This document shows positions 17,752 through 24,776 of a stretch of 52,463 nucleotides of DNA, one piece after another. Position 1 is the stretch's first letter. Every line of letters starts with the position of its first letter. The notes under the pieces were generated by a model that saw nothing but the letters and a program-made list of their open reading frames with translations, ran no database searches and was not told the origin of the DNA. The position numbers and the translations under genes are program-made. Origin of the DNA: Roseospira visakhapatnamensis (lineage in GTDB: Bacteria; Pseudomonadota; Alphaproteobacteria; Rhodospirillales; Rhodospirillaceae); NCBI RefSeq assembly GCF_014197915.1, contig NZ_JACIGK010000030.1:1-52463 (forward strand). Reading direction: 5' to 3'.

Positions 17752-18006
17752 TCACCGCCCCGCACACGCCCTTGCCTGCTCCCGCATGACGGCGTAATCG
17801 CTGAGCATCTCGACCACTGCCGACCCCTCGGGCAGCAGATCGAGCTCGTCGGCGGCGCGCGCCTGGACCTCGCGGCTGTACTCCACGACCGGCGGGCAGA
17901 CCGGCCCGCCGCCGTCAGAACCGGCCGTCGCGCAGGCGCTGAGCCAGATCGTCGCGAGAACGAGGACGGCGAGCCGCCGCCTCCAGCATCCGGCGCTGGG
18001 CATCAT
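17752..18006 (-). CDS. Outer-membrane spanin lipoprotein (Rz1-like)
   Basis: This 84-residue protein has a lipoprotein signal peptide with lipobox LSAC (cysteine at about residue 25) followed by a short periplasmic domain. It overlaps the 3' end of the membrane-anchored gene upstream in a different frame, the characteristic layout of Rz/Rz1 spanin pairs. The pair would fuse inner and outer membranes at the end of lysis. It is the last gene of the leftward block and converges on brxA. Confidence 0.7.
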   Translation of the reverse strand: MMPSAGCWRRRLAVLVLATIWLSACATAGSDGGGPVCPPVVEYSREVQARAADELDLLPEGSAVVEMLSDYAVMREQARACAGR

Positions 18007-18154
18007 GGGCCTTCTCCATCATCTCGAGGCGTTCCGCGAGACGGCCGGCGCGGCGGGCGCCGAGCAGCACCGCCAGAACGGCAGCCACCACGGCCAGGGC
18101 GCGCCCGAGCGCCAGCCCGGACCCGCCCAGCCATCGGCTCAGCATCGCGACCAT
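17915..18154 (-). CDS. Inner-membrane spanin (Rz-like)
   Basis: This 79-residue protein has one N-terminal transmembrane helix (LALGRALAVVAAVLAVLLG, about 16-34), then a charged coiled-coil-prone tail (ERLEMMEKAHDAQRRMLEAA). It starts in a TGATG overlap with the endolysin gene and contains the start of the Rz1-like lipoprotein gene in another frame. The topology and overlap support an i-spanin. Sequence alone would not identify it. Confidence 0.65.
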   Translation of the reverse strand: MVAMLSRWLGGSGLALGRALAVVAAVLAVLLGARRAGRLAERLEMMEKAHDAQRRMLEAAARRPRSRDDLAQRLRDGRF

Positions 18155-18831
18155 CACCGCAGCCCCCGACGCCGGTCGTCGATGCGCGCCCAGACCATCA
18201 CGCCAATGCCGATAAGGGTGACGGCCAGCAGCGCCCACTTGGCCGCATCCAGGGTCAGGGCCAGATCCCCCAGAACCTCCTGCGCGGGCCCGAGCCCGTC
18301 CTGGAGGGCCCCCACCACGGCCGTGCCGACGGTGGCGGCGGCCGCCGCCTGCCCGCCCCGCACCGTGCGGCTGCGGGTCAGCGGCTTCTCCGGCGGCAAC
18401 ACACCGGCGCGCACCAGGGCGGCGTCAATCTGGGCCTCGGTGTAGGGCTGGCACCCGTTCTCCATGGCGACCATGGCCGTCAGCACGGGCCGTAGATGAT
18501 CGGCGCGGTGGAAGTCGAGCGCCTGATCCGGGCCGAAGCCGCTCTGGCGGGCGACGAAGGCGACGTAGCCGTCGGTGTCGTTCTCGGAGGGCGGCGCCCA
18601 CAGGGCGATCAGCCGGCGGATCGTGGTCGCATCGCGCCGGTCGTGGTGGTTGATGATCAGCACCGCCCCGGCCCGCAGGCCCCAGATCGGATCCCGGAAC
18701 TGCTCGAAGGCGCCGTCGGTGTTGTCGGCCGGGTCGATCCGGCCCTGCCAGCGGTTGGCGGGGTTCAGGCGGATGTTGAGCGGATTGTGGTTGCGGATGC
18801 CGCGCGGCATCCGGGTGGGGTCAGCGGTCAT
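18154..18831 (-). CDS. Phage endolysin-like protein (P5 lytic-enzyme type) with C-terminal membrane helix
   Basis: This 225-residue protein begins with RGIRNHNPLNIRLNPANRWQG and continues DGAFEQFRDPIWGLRAGAVLI, the signature of the phage 'structural protein P5' family of lysozyme-like muralytic enzymes. Residues about 197-214 form a hydrophobic helix (WALLAVTLIGIGVMVWARI) followed by a basic tail, so the protein is probably membrane-tethered from the C-terminus. It overlaps the upstream holin-like gene by 11 bp and the Rz-like gene by 1 bp. The likely role is cell-wall hydrolysis at lysis. Virion association is a possible alternative. Confidence 0.75.
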   Translation of the reverse strand: MTADPTRMPRGIRNHNPLNIRLNPANRWQGRIDPADNTDGAFEQFRDPIWGLRAGAVLIINHHDRRDATTIRRLIALWAPPSENDTDGYVAFVARQSGFGPDQALDFHRADHLRPVLTAMVAMENGCQPYTEAQIDAALVRAGVLPPEKPLTRSRTVRGGQAAAAATVGTAVVGALQDGLGPAQEVLGDLALTLDAAKWALLAVTLIGIGVMVWARIDDRRRGLR

Positions 18832-19105
18832 GGCGGGCGTCCTCCCCGTCGTGGCCGTACCGGCCCTCGATGACCCGGTCGAGCTTGGTTTCGATCTTGA
18901 GCAGATGCGCGGTCAGGCGCGCCTCCACCTCCTTGAGATGCCCCAGAGAGGCGTAGGTGGTGGCGACGTGCAGCTTGAAGGCGGACAGTTCGGCGTGCAG
19001 GGCCTCGACCTGCCGCTCTTGGGTCGCCCGCCCGGTGATGAGCATCCAGAACAGCCCGGCCAGGACCGGCACCTCGATGACGGTGATCCACCATTGCAGC
19101 TCCAT
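18821..19105 (-). CDS. Small membrane protein, holin-like
   Basis: This 94-residue protein has one N-terminal transmembrane segment (WWITVIEVPVLAGLFWMLITG, about 5-25) followed by an amphipathic helical domain (HLKEVEARLTAHLLKIETKLDRVIEG). Proteins of this form occur beside endolysins in many proteobacterial prophages, and it overlaps the endolysin gene by 11 bp. A holin or pinholin role is inferred from position. The ATG at 19105 has GGGAGGG upstream. Confidence 0.6.
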   Translation of the reverse strand: MELQWWITVIEVPVLAGLFWMLITGRATQERQVEALHAELSAFKLHVATTYASLGHLKEVEARLTAHLLKIETKLDRVIEGRYGHDGEDARHDR

Positions 19106-19109
19106 GGGC

Positions 19110-19349
19110 TCACCCTCCCGATGTGGGCGCCGCCCGCCCGCGCCGCCGCTGGGGCGGGGCAGTGGCGGTCTCGGCCGGCGGAGCGATGGCACACTCCGGT
19201 CCTGGCAGTGGCTTGGGGTCCGGGGCCAACGGCACCGCCGCCCCGGTCTCGACCAGGGCCGCGCCCAGGGTGGGCGTGACCGTGACAACCTCGCCGGCCC
19301 CGGCGGAGACCTCGGGGCCGGCGATGGTGGTGATCATGCGCAGTCTCAT
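19110..19349 (-). CDS. Hypothetical proline/alanine-rich phage protein
   Basis: This 79-residue protein starts MRLRMITTIAGPEV and ends in a proline- and arginine-rich tail (PPQRRRGRAAPTSGG). I do not recognise it. The ATG at 19349 has GAGG in place, and the gene lies 8 bp after the upstream gene and 4 bp before the holin-like gene. Its reality rests on spacing and ribosome-binding site. It may be a minor structural protein. Confidence 0.5.
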   Translation of the reverse strand: MRLRMITTIAGPEVSAGAGEVVTVTPTLGAALVETGAAVPLAPDPKPLPGPECAIAPPAETATAPPQRRRGRAAPTSGG

Positions 19350-19357
19350 GGTCGGCC

Positions 19358-19588
19358 TCACGCGCTGGCCACGATGCCGACGGCGCGCAGCGCCGCCAGC
19401 ACGGCATTGAGGGCGGCGCGGGCCTCGGCATCGGTGGTGGTGCCGCCGGTTGCGTCGGCGATGGCGGTGGCCGGGGCGCCGGTCGGGCCAACGATGTGGC
19501 CGCCCGCATTGACCTGGATGACGCCGCCGGCCTCGATGACCAGGCGGTCGCCATCCCGGTCGCGGTAGACCTGGGTGACATGGCTCAT
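19358..19588 (-). CDS. Small phage protein, possible head-fibre-like
   Basis: This 76-residue protein starts MSHVTQVYRDRDGDRLVIEAGG. It combines a beta-rich N-terminal half with a helical C-terminal half (TDAEARAALNAVLAALRAVGIVAS). That shape resembles short head-fibre or decoration proteins encoded after capsid genes, but the assignment is tentative. It sits 11 bp downstream of the 146-residue post-capsid gene in a tight leftward operon. Confidence 0.5.
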   Translation of the reverse strand: MSHVTQVYRDRDGDRLVIEAGGVIQVNAGGHIVGPTGAPATAIADATGGTTTDAEARAALNAVLAALRAVGIVASA

Positions 19589-19599
19589 ATCGCGTCCTC

Positions 19600-20040
19600 C
19601 TACGCCGTGCCCTCGGCCGGCGAGACGTGGGTTTCAAGGGCAGCGACGGTGTCGCCCTGGGTGGTGGGCAGCACGCGGGTGCCGTATTGGATGGCGATCA
19701 CGCCATCGATGACGGCATCGGCCGTGCCTCGGGTGACGACCGCGCGGACGTAGCGCTTGGCCGGGCGGACCAGATCCACCACCAGCAACCCGTTGTCGTC
19801 GGTTTGGGCGATGGCCTGGGCGGTGCCGGCCAGATCGGCCGCGTCGGTGAGCGTGGGGTCGTCCCCCTGCTGGACCTTCAGGCCGGTCACGGCATCGTCG
19901 CCGAGGGTGCCGAAGGCGGCGATGAACACGACGCCCTCGGCATTGGCCATGTCGACCACCGTTCCCTCCTGGTCGGTCTGACCGGCGGCGACGGCGTCCA
20001 TGACGCGGGTGATGGTCACGGTGCGGGCAAGGTTGGGCAT
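19600..20040 (-). CDS. Hypothetical post-capsid structural protein
   Basis: This 146-residue protein is encoded 12 bp after the major capsid gene. It is rich in Asp, Val and Thr and predicted to be largely beta (DMANAEGVVFIAAFGTLGDDAVTGLKVQQGDD). I recall similar proteins next to HK97-type capsid genes, without a proven function. A decoration or head-completion role is plausible. It is too small to be a tail tube or tape measure. Confidence 0.6.
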   Translation of the reverse strand: MPNLARTVTITRVMDAVAAGQTDQEGTVVDMANAEGVVFIAAFGTLGDDAVTGLKVQQGDDPTLTDAADLAGTAQAIAQTDDNGLLVVDLVRPAKRYVRAVVTRGTADAVIDGVIAIQYGTRVLPTTQGDTVAALETHVSPAEGTA

Positions 20041-20052
20041 GGTCTCGTCTCC

Positions 20053-21294
20053 TCAGGCCAGCGTGACGCGGACGAAGGCTTCCTCCAGGACCGGCGCGCC
20101 GTCGGTCTCCAGGCGGCCGATGAAGCCGACCTGGTTGGTCTCGGCGTACAGTTCGTTGAGGCGCTGCACCTGCATGGAGAGCGCATCCACGATCCAGTAG
20201 TGCTGGAAGTCGCCGAGCAGGCCGACGTAGAGGCCGGTGGTGAAGGTGTTGGGCGCCCATTCGGACAGGGTCATGGGCAGGCCAAGCAGGGTGTCGGGCT
20301 CGCCCTCGCGCACGGACTGGCGCCAGATGTACTGGCCCTCGCCGTCCTTCAGCTTGGTGATCTGCTTGACGGCGTCGCGGTGGAAGATCCAGCGCGCACG
20401 CGGCCAATACTGACCCTTGAGCGCGAACTTGGCCTCGATCAGACCGTCGAAGCGGATCTCGGTGGCGGTGTTGCCGGTGGCCACGTCCCGGCTGGTGGAG
20501 ATGCCGTTGTCCGACGCGGTGAACACGCCCAGCGGCCGGCCGGCGCCGGAGCCGGTCAGGAACGCCTTTTCCTGGGTGACGGCGAACTTGTAGGCCAGCC
20601 GTCCCATGACCAGGGCCTCGGGGCCGATCAGGGCCTGACGCAGCAGCTGCTGGCTGACCTTGATGCGCTTGGCCAGGGGATGGGGGCGCAGTTCGCGCTT
20701 GCCCACCTTCATGGCCGTATCCTCGCCGCCGGTGGCCAGCTCGGTGGTCCAGTCGGCATCGGCGGGATCGGCGTCCAGGGACGGCGCCCCCAGGGAGGCG
20801 GCCTGGGGCACCTGGAAGGTCCGGGCCAGACCGCGCATGACCACCTGATCGTCGACCGCCTTGATCAACTCGGTGACGAACTGCTGGGGCGGGACCAGAT
20901 AGCCGCCGTCGACATCGGCGCCGGCCTGCAGGGCGCGCAGTTCCTCGCCGGCCAGAGCGCCAGTGCCCCCGCGCAGGAAGCGGGCGAAGGCGGCACGGTA
21001 GGCACCATCGGGCGTGGGGTTGGCGCGATCCTCGCGGCTCTCCGGCGCGGGATGGACGGGAGCCTGCTCGCTGCGGACGGCCTCCTCGGCCATGCGCCGG
21101 TCGAGGGCCTGCTGGCGCTCCTCGCGGCTGATCTGCTCGCCCAGGCGCTCCTGGTCGGCGAACAGGGCGTCATAGCGTTCCTGCTCCTCGGCCGTCAGGT
21201 CGCGGCTCTCGCCGCCGGCGGCATCGAGCAGGCCACGCATGTCGGTGACGATGCGACCGCGCTTCTCGCGCAGATCCTTGAGACGCGTGCTCAT
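20053..21294 (-). CDS. HK97-fold major capsid protein
   Basis: This 413-residue protein has an N-terminal coiled-coil scaffold-like delta region (about 1-100, TRLKDLREKRGRIVTDMRGLL) followed by the HK97 fold. Typical segments are GGYLVPPQQFVTELI, DWTTELATGGE, SQQLLRQALIG, FLTGSGAGRPLGVF and LLGLPMTLSEWAP. It would form the icosahedral head. The ATG at 21294 is used because AAAGGA precedes it and an upstream in-frame start lies inside a terminator-like hairpin. The delta domain would be cut off by the adjacent protease. Confidence 0.93.
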   Translation of the reverse strand: MSTRLKDLREKRGRIVTDMRGLLDAAGGESRDLTAEEQERYDALFADQERLGEQISREERQQALDRRMAEEAVRSEQAPVHPAPESREDRANPTPDGAYRAAFARFLRGGTGALAGEELRALQAGADVDGGYLVPPQQFVTELIKAVDDQVVMRGLARTFQVPQAASLGAPSLDADPADADWTTELATGGEDTAMKVGKRELRPHPLAKRIKVSQQLLRQALIGPEALVMGRLAYKFAVTQEKAFLTGSGAGRPLGVFTASDNGISTSRDVATGNTATEIRFDGLIEAKFALKGQYWPRARWIFHRDAVKQITKLKDGEGQYIWRQSVREGEPDTLLGLPMTLSEWAPNTFTTGLYVGLLGDFQHYWIVDALSMQVQRLNELYAETNQVGFIGRLETDGAPVLEEAFVRVTLA

Positions 21295-21333
21295 GGCGTT
21301 CCTTTCGTTGGGCTGGAGGCCGGCCAGCAAAAA

Positions 21334-21366
21334 GCCCACCCCCGCGCCGGCCGGGCGGAGGTGGGC
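21334..21366 (-). terminator. Terminator-like hairpin between protease and capsid genes
   Basis: The arms GCCCACCCCCGC (21334-21345) and GCGGAGGTGGGC (21355-21366) pair with one mismatch and are followed on the minus strand by TTTTTG. It lies in the leader of the capsid gene. It could adjust capsid relative to upstream gene expression or mark a separate capsid transcript. Confidence 0.55.
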
Positions 21367-21402
21367 AGAGAGAACGGGCGGAAGGGGTGGGACAGAGAGG
21401 CG

Positions 21403-21987
21403 TTAAGGCCCCATGGCCAGCGCCAGGTCCAGGCGCCGCCGCAACAGGGCCACCGGCGGCCGGGGCGTGGTGGCGGCCCGCCAGGCGGTCATGGCCCGCA
21501 CCGCCACGGCGGTGTCAGGATAGGCGGGGAAGACCACCGGCGAGACATCGAGCAGGCGCACGGCTGTCAGGGTGCGCAGGACGCGCCCCTCGGCATCCTT
21601 CTCCCAGCTCTGGCCGCCGGGGCGGACGATGAAGCCGAAGCTCATCTGGCTGACATCGCCGCGTGCGATGGAAACCATGAGGTCGCGCGCCGCCTGGGTG
21701 TCGGGCGGGTCGATCTCGATGGCCAGCCCCTCGGCATCCTCGCCCAGGCGCAGGGTGCCGGCGCGGTTGCGCCCCAGGATCACGTTGGGATCATGGTTGA
21801 ACAGGGCGCGGACGTCCTCCCGCTCCAGGCTGTCGGCGAAGGCGCCGGGCCGGATGCGCTCGCGGAAGCCGCCCAGATCCTCGGAGAGACGGTCGAACAG
21901 GGCCGCGTGTCCGACGATGCGGGGCGCGTCCCCGGCTTCAAGGCGCAGGTCGGTCGCCCCCGCGATGCGTCGCTCAAGATCCACCAT
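21403..21987 (-). CDS. HK97-type prohead protease
   Basis: This 194-residue protein matches the S78/HK97 prohead protease family: VGHAALFDRLSEDLGGFRERIRPGAF, VRALFNHDPNVILGR with a catalytic-type His, and MSFGFIV with a catalytic-type Ser. It would process the capsid delta domain during head maturation. ATG 21987 is chosen because GGGAGGAGG stands directly before it and it overlaps the portal gene by only 14 bp. A terminator-like hairpin follows the gene. Confidence 0.9.
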   Translation of the reverse strand: MVDLERRIAGATDLRLEAGDAPRIVGHAALFDRLSEDLGGFRERIRPGAFADSLEREDVRALFNHDPNVILGRNRAGTLRLGEDAEGLAIEIDPPDTQAARDLMVSIARGDVSQMSFGFIVRPGGQSWEKDAEGRVLRTLTAVRLLDVSPVVFPAYPDTAVAVRAMTAWRAATTPRPPVALLRRRLDLALAMGP

Positions 21988-23242
21988 CGCCTCCTCCCGA
22001 TTGCCGGGCGATCTCGCCCACGGCATTGGCCAGCTGTTCGGCCGGCGTCATGTTGACCGGCGCCAGATACAGGTCGCCGCCGTCGATGCGGTTCATGTCC
22101 TCGCGTTCGCGCACGTCGTTGGCCGACAGCCAGCCCCACTGGCGGCCGGTGGCATAGGCGCGGTAGCGGCTTTCGATGTCGCCGCGCAGCAGGCCGTCCA
22201 GATTGAACGCCACCATGTGGGTGCGGCGCATGTCCTCGGTGAACAGGTCGCGGGTCAGCGCCTGCTCCCAGACCACCGCCCAGGGACGAATGGTGTCGGT
22301 GACCACCTCGATCGCCTGATGCTCGATGTTGGAGAACGTGGCCCGCTCCAGATCGCCAATCTTGTGGGGTGGGACCCCGAAGATGGCGGCGATCTCGCTG
22401 CGCTGGAACTTGCGGGTCTCCAGGAACTGCGCCTGTTCGGCGGTCATGCCGATGGGCACGATGTCCATGCCCTCTTCCAGGACGGCGGTCTTGTGGGCGT
22501 TGGCAGCTCCGGCGTACTGGCTGTTCCAGGCCTCCTTCAGGCGCCGGCCGGCCTCCGGGGAGAGACGGCCGGGATGCTTGATCACCATGCCAGGGCGGGC
22601 GTTGTTGCGGTAGAACCGCGCCCCGTAGGCCTCGGCGGCCAGGGCGAGGCCGACCGCCTCGCGCATGGCGTCGATGGGCGAGAGCCCCAGCACGCCGTCG
22701 GCCGACAGGCTGAGCCCGCGCAGGTGCAGGACCTCCTCCTGCAGCAGCATCTCGCGCCCGCGTCCCGCCTCGCAGGGCCAGTGCTCATAGGCCAGCCGGC
22801 CGTTGACGCGCCGCTCCAGCGGGCGCACGCGGTCGGGATGCAGCGGCACCAGGGCGGTGACGGCGCCGCCGTTGGTGGCCAGGATCCGAGCATAGGCATT
22901 GCCGCGCAGGCAGAGGTGGGCCTGGAGCATGGCCCGGAACTCGAAGGCGGTCTGCCAGCCGTTGGGCTGGTCGTGCAGCAGGCGGCTGAGCGGATGGTCG
23001 GGATCGCGCGCCTTGCCGCCATCGGACAGGCGCCGATGCAGGATCAGCGGCATGGCGGCCAGGGTGCGTGCCAGATACTGCACGCAGGCATAGACGGCGG
23101 TGGCGCGCATGGCGCTGTCGGGGGTGACCGTCATGCCGCTGGCGGCCTCGGTGGCCCCGAACAACCCGGCCAGCGCCGGATCGCGCGGGTGATACGACCG
23201 CGCTTCGCCGCGCCCCATCAGGCGTCGCAACAAGCCCATCAT
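21974..23242 (-). CDS. HK97-type portal protein
   Basis: This 422-residue portal protein would form the DNA-entry vertex and dock the terminase. Typical portal segments are AVYACVQYLARTLAAMPLILHRR, HPLSRLLHDQPN, RGNAYARIL, ARFYRNNARPGMVI and EIAAIFGVPPHKIGDLERATFSNIEHQ. The ATGATG at 23242 has AAAAGGAC upstream. It overlaps the protease gene. Unusually, both connector-type genes stand before the portal rather than after the capsid. Confidence 0.93.
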   Translation of the reverse strand: MMGLLRRLMGRGEARSYHPRDPALAGLFGATEAASGMTVTPDSAMRATAVYACVQYLARTLAAMPLILHRRLSDGGKARDPDHPLSRLLHDQPNGWQTAFEFRAMLQAHLCLRGNAYARILATNGGAVTALVPLHPDRVRPLERRVNGRLAYEHWPCEAGRGREMLLQEEVLHLRGLSLSADGVLGLSPIDAMREAVGLALAAEAYGARFYRNNARPGMVIKHPGRLSPEAGRRLKEAWNSQYAGAANAHKTAVLEEGMDIVPIGMTAEQAQFLETRKFQRSEIAAIFGVPPHKIGDLERATFSNIEHQAIEVVTDTIRPWAVVWEQALTRDLFTEDMRRTHMVAFNLDGLLRGDIESRYRAYATGRQWGWLSANDVREREDMNRIDGGDLYLAPVNMTPAEQLANAVGEIARQSGGGDGGS

Positions 23243-23276
23243 GGCAAGGTCCTTTTCGGCCCGGTCACAGCCGGGC

Positions 23277-24125
23277 TCACCGGCGGATCTGAACGTCCCA
23301 GGCGACCACCTCGGCCCCAACGTAAAGCGCGGTGACGGTCGTAACGCTCCAGTCCGTGCCGTCCAGGGTCACAATGTCGGCGGTGGTGGGGGCGGTCTCC
23401 ATGTCGCCGCCGCGCACGATCAGGCGCCGGTCCCCGGCGGTCACGCCGCCCATGATCTCGCTGGCGGCGTAGTCGGCGATGGCCGCGCGCACGGTGCGGG
23501 TGGCGCTGGATCCGGCGGGGACGAACACCACGGTCTCGCCGCCGCTCAGGGCACCGCTCAAAGCCGGCGTGATCGGGACGTTCAGGAACACCCACGCCAT
23601 TCCATCGAGCGACTGGGCGACATCGGCCGTTGCGGTATAGGTGGCTCCGGCCACGGTGATCCCGTCGTCCGCACGCACCTGGCCCGAGGACCATCCCGAG
23701 CAGACGATGGTCAGCGTGGTGGCGCCCGCCCCAGCGGCGCGCGCGGTATAGGTCAGGCCCTCATCGGGCGGATCGTAGGGCGACCCGCCGTCGCCGCTGC
23801 CGGGCGTGGTCCAGGTCACGTCCACACCCCAGTCCGTGGTGATGGCCCACAGCAGCCCCAGGGGATCGCCGGCCACCGGCTCGCCGGCGCGGATGGTGTG
23901 GCCGACACCGCCCAGGGTCAGCGTGCCGGCGGTGGGCGTGCCCACCTCGGCCCGGCGGACATGCCAGACGGAGCGGGCCACGGTGAGGGTGAGCGTGCCC
24001 AGGGTCAGCATCTCGGTGCCATCCACCGGCACCACCCGGCAGGCCACGGCCGGACCGCCGCCCTCGGGCAGCAGGGTGGCAGGCAGCCCCAGGCGCCGGA
24101 GCGGCCCCGCGAGGGATGGAGTCAT
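23277..24125 (-). CDS. Putative head-closure or structural protein
   Basis: This 282-residue protein lies between the connector and portal genes. It is strongly beta-rich with repeated Gly/Thr/Val stretches (TLTLTVARSVWHVRR, LTLGGVGHTIRAGEP) and no catalytic motif. Position suggests a head-closure or stopper protein, possibly with an Ig-like domain around residues 100-200. I do not recognise the family. GGAG precedes the ATG at 24125. Confidence 0.55.
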   Translation of the reverse strand: MTPSLAGPLRRLGLPATLLPEGGGPAVACRVVPVDGTEMLTLGTLTLTVARSVWHVRRAEVGTPTAGTLTLGGVGHTIRAGEPVAGDPLGLLWAITTDWGVDVTWTTPGSGDGGSPYDPPDEGLTYTARAAGAGATTLTIVCSGWSSGQVRADDGITVAGATYTATADVAQSLDGMAWVFLNVPITPALSGALSGGETVVFVPAGSSATRTVRAAIADYAASEIMGGVTAGDRRLIVRGGDMETAPTTADIVTLDGTDWSVTTVTALYVGAEVVAWDVQIRR

Positions 24126-24158
24126 GATCGATCTCCGGTCATTGCCAAGGAGCGGTGG

Positions 24159-24776
24159 TCACACAACGGCGCCGCCGCGCCAGGGGGCCAGGGCAGCAAG
24201 GAGACCGGCATCCAGGGTGTCGGGCGCCCAGTAGCTCTCCTGGATCTCGCCGTAGCGCCAGCTGCGCAGGGCGTCGTCGCGGCCCCGGTCGTCGGCGGCC
24301 CGCCGCGCCAGCGCCAGACAGGCCTCGGCCAGCGCCGGGGGCAGGTCGTCCGGATCCCACCCCACCAAGAGGTCGAGGGTCAGGTGGTCGCCGTCCCAGC
24401 CGCAGGGACGCCCGGTCTCGGACAGCCGCCACAACAGCGCGGCCATGGGCTCCACCCGCCAATCGGTCTCGGCCAGGGCCGTCCCGTCCAGGGTGATGGC
24501 GGTGATCGTTCCGACCGGGATACGCCAGGGCAGCAGCAGCGGCCCCTGCCCGCGTGCGATCCCCTCGATCTCGATCCGGACCGTCTCGCGCAGAAAGGTG
24601 CGCCGCCCGGCCTGATCCGGGGCCACGTCGCACCACAGACAGACCGTCTCCGAAGCGGCCAGGAGCAAGGCCTCCGCCACGGTCGGGTCCAGATCGGGCC
24701 GCTCGGCCAGCAGGCGCGCGGTGGGCACCAGCAGCCGGGATGCGGCCGGGGTCTCGACGATCAGGCGGGTGATCAT
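24159..24776 (-). CDS. Head-tail connector-like protein
   Basis: This 205-residue protein resembles gp6/DUF-type phage head-tail connectors: helical N-terminus (VAEALLLAASETVCLWCD), a central beta region (GTITAITLDGTALAETDWRVE) and a C-terminal helix (LPPALAEACLALARRAADDRGRD). Such proteins form the ring under the portal that accepts a tail. Its presence is notable because no tail genes are seen. It overlaps the TerL stop by 4 bp. Confidence 0.7.
   Translation of the reverse strand: MITRLIVETPAASRLLVPTARLLAERPDLDPTVAEALLLAASETVCLWCDVAPDQAGRRTFLRETVRIEIEGIARGQGPLLLPWRIPVGTITAITLDGTALAETDWRVEPMAALLWRLSETGRPCGWDGDHLTLDLLVGWDPDDLPPALAEACLALARRAADDRGRDDALRSWRYGEIQESYWAPDTLDAGLLAALAPWRGGAVV

Noticed and set aside
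19627-22056. Long plus-strand open frame (about 809 codons) across the capsid and protease region
   Set aside because: It is antisense to capsid, protease and small structural genes with clear family motifs. Its His/Gly/Gln-rich sequence is typical of the antisense of GC-rich coding DNA.
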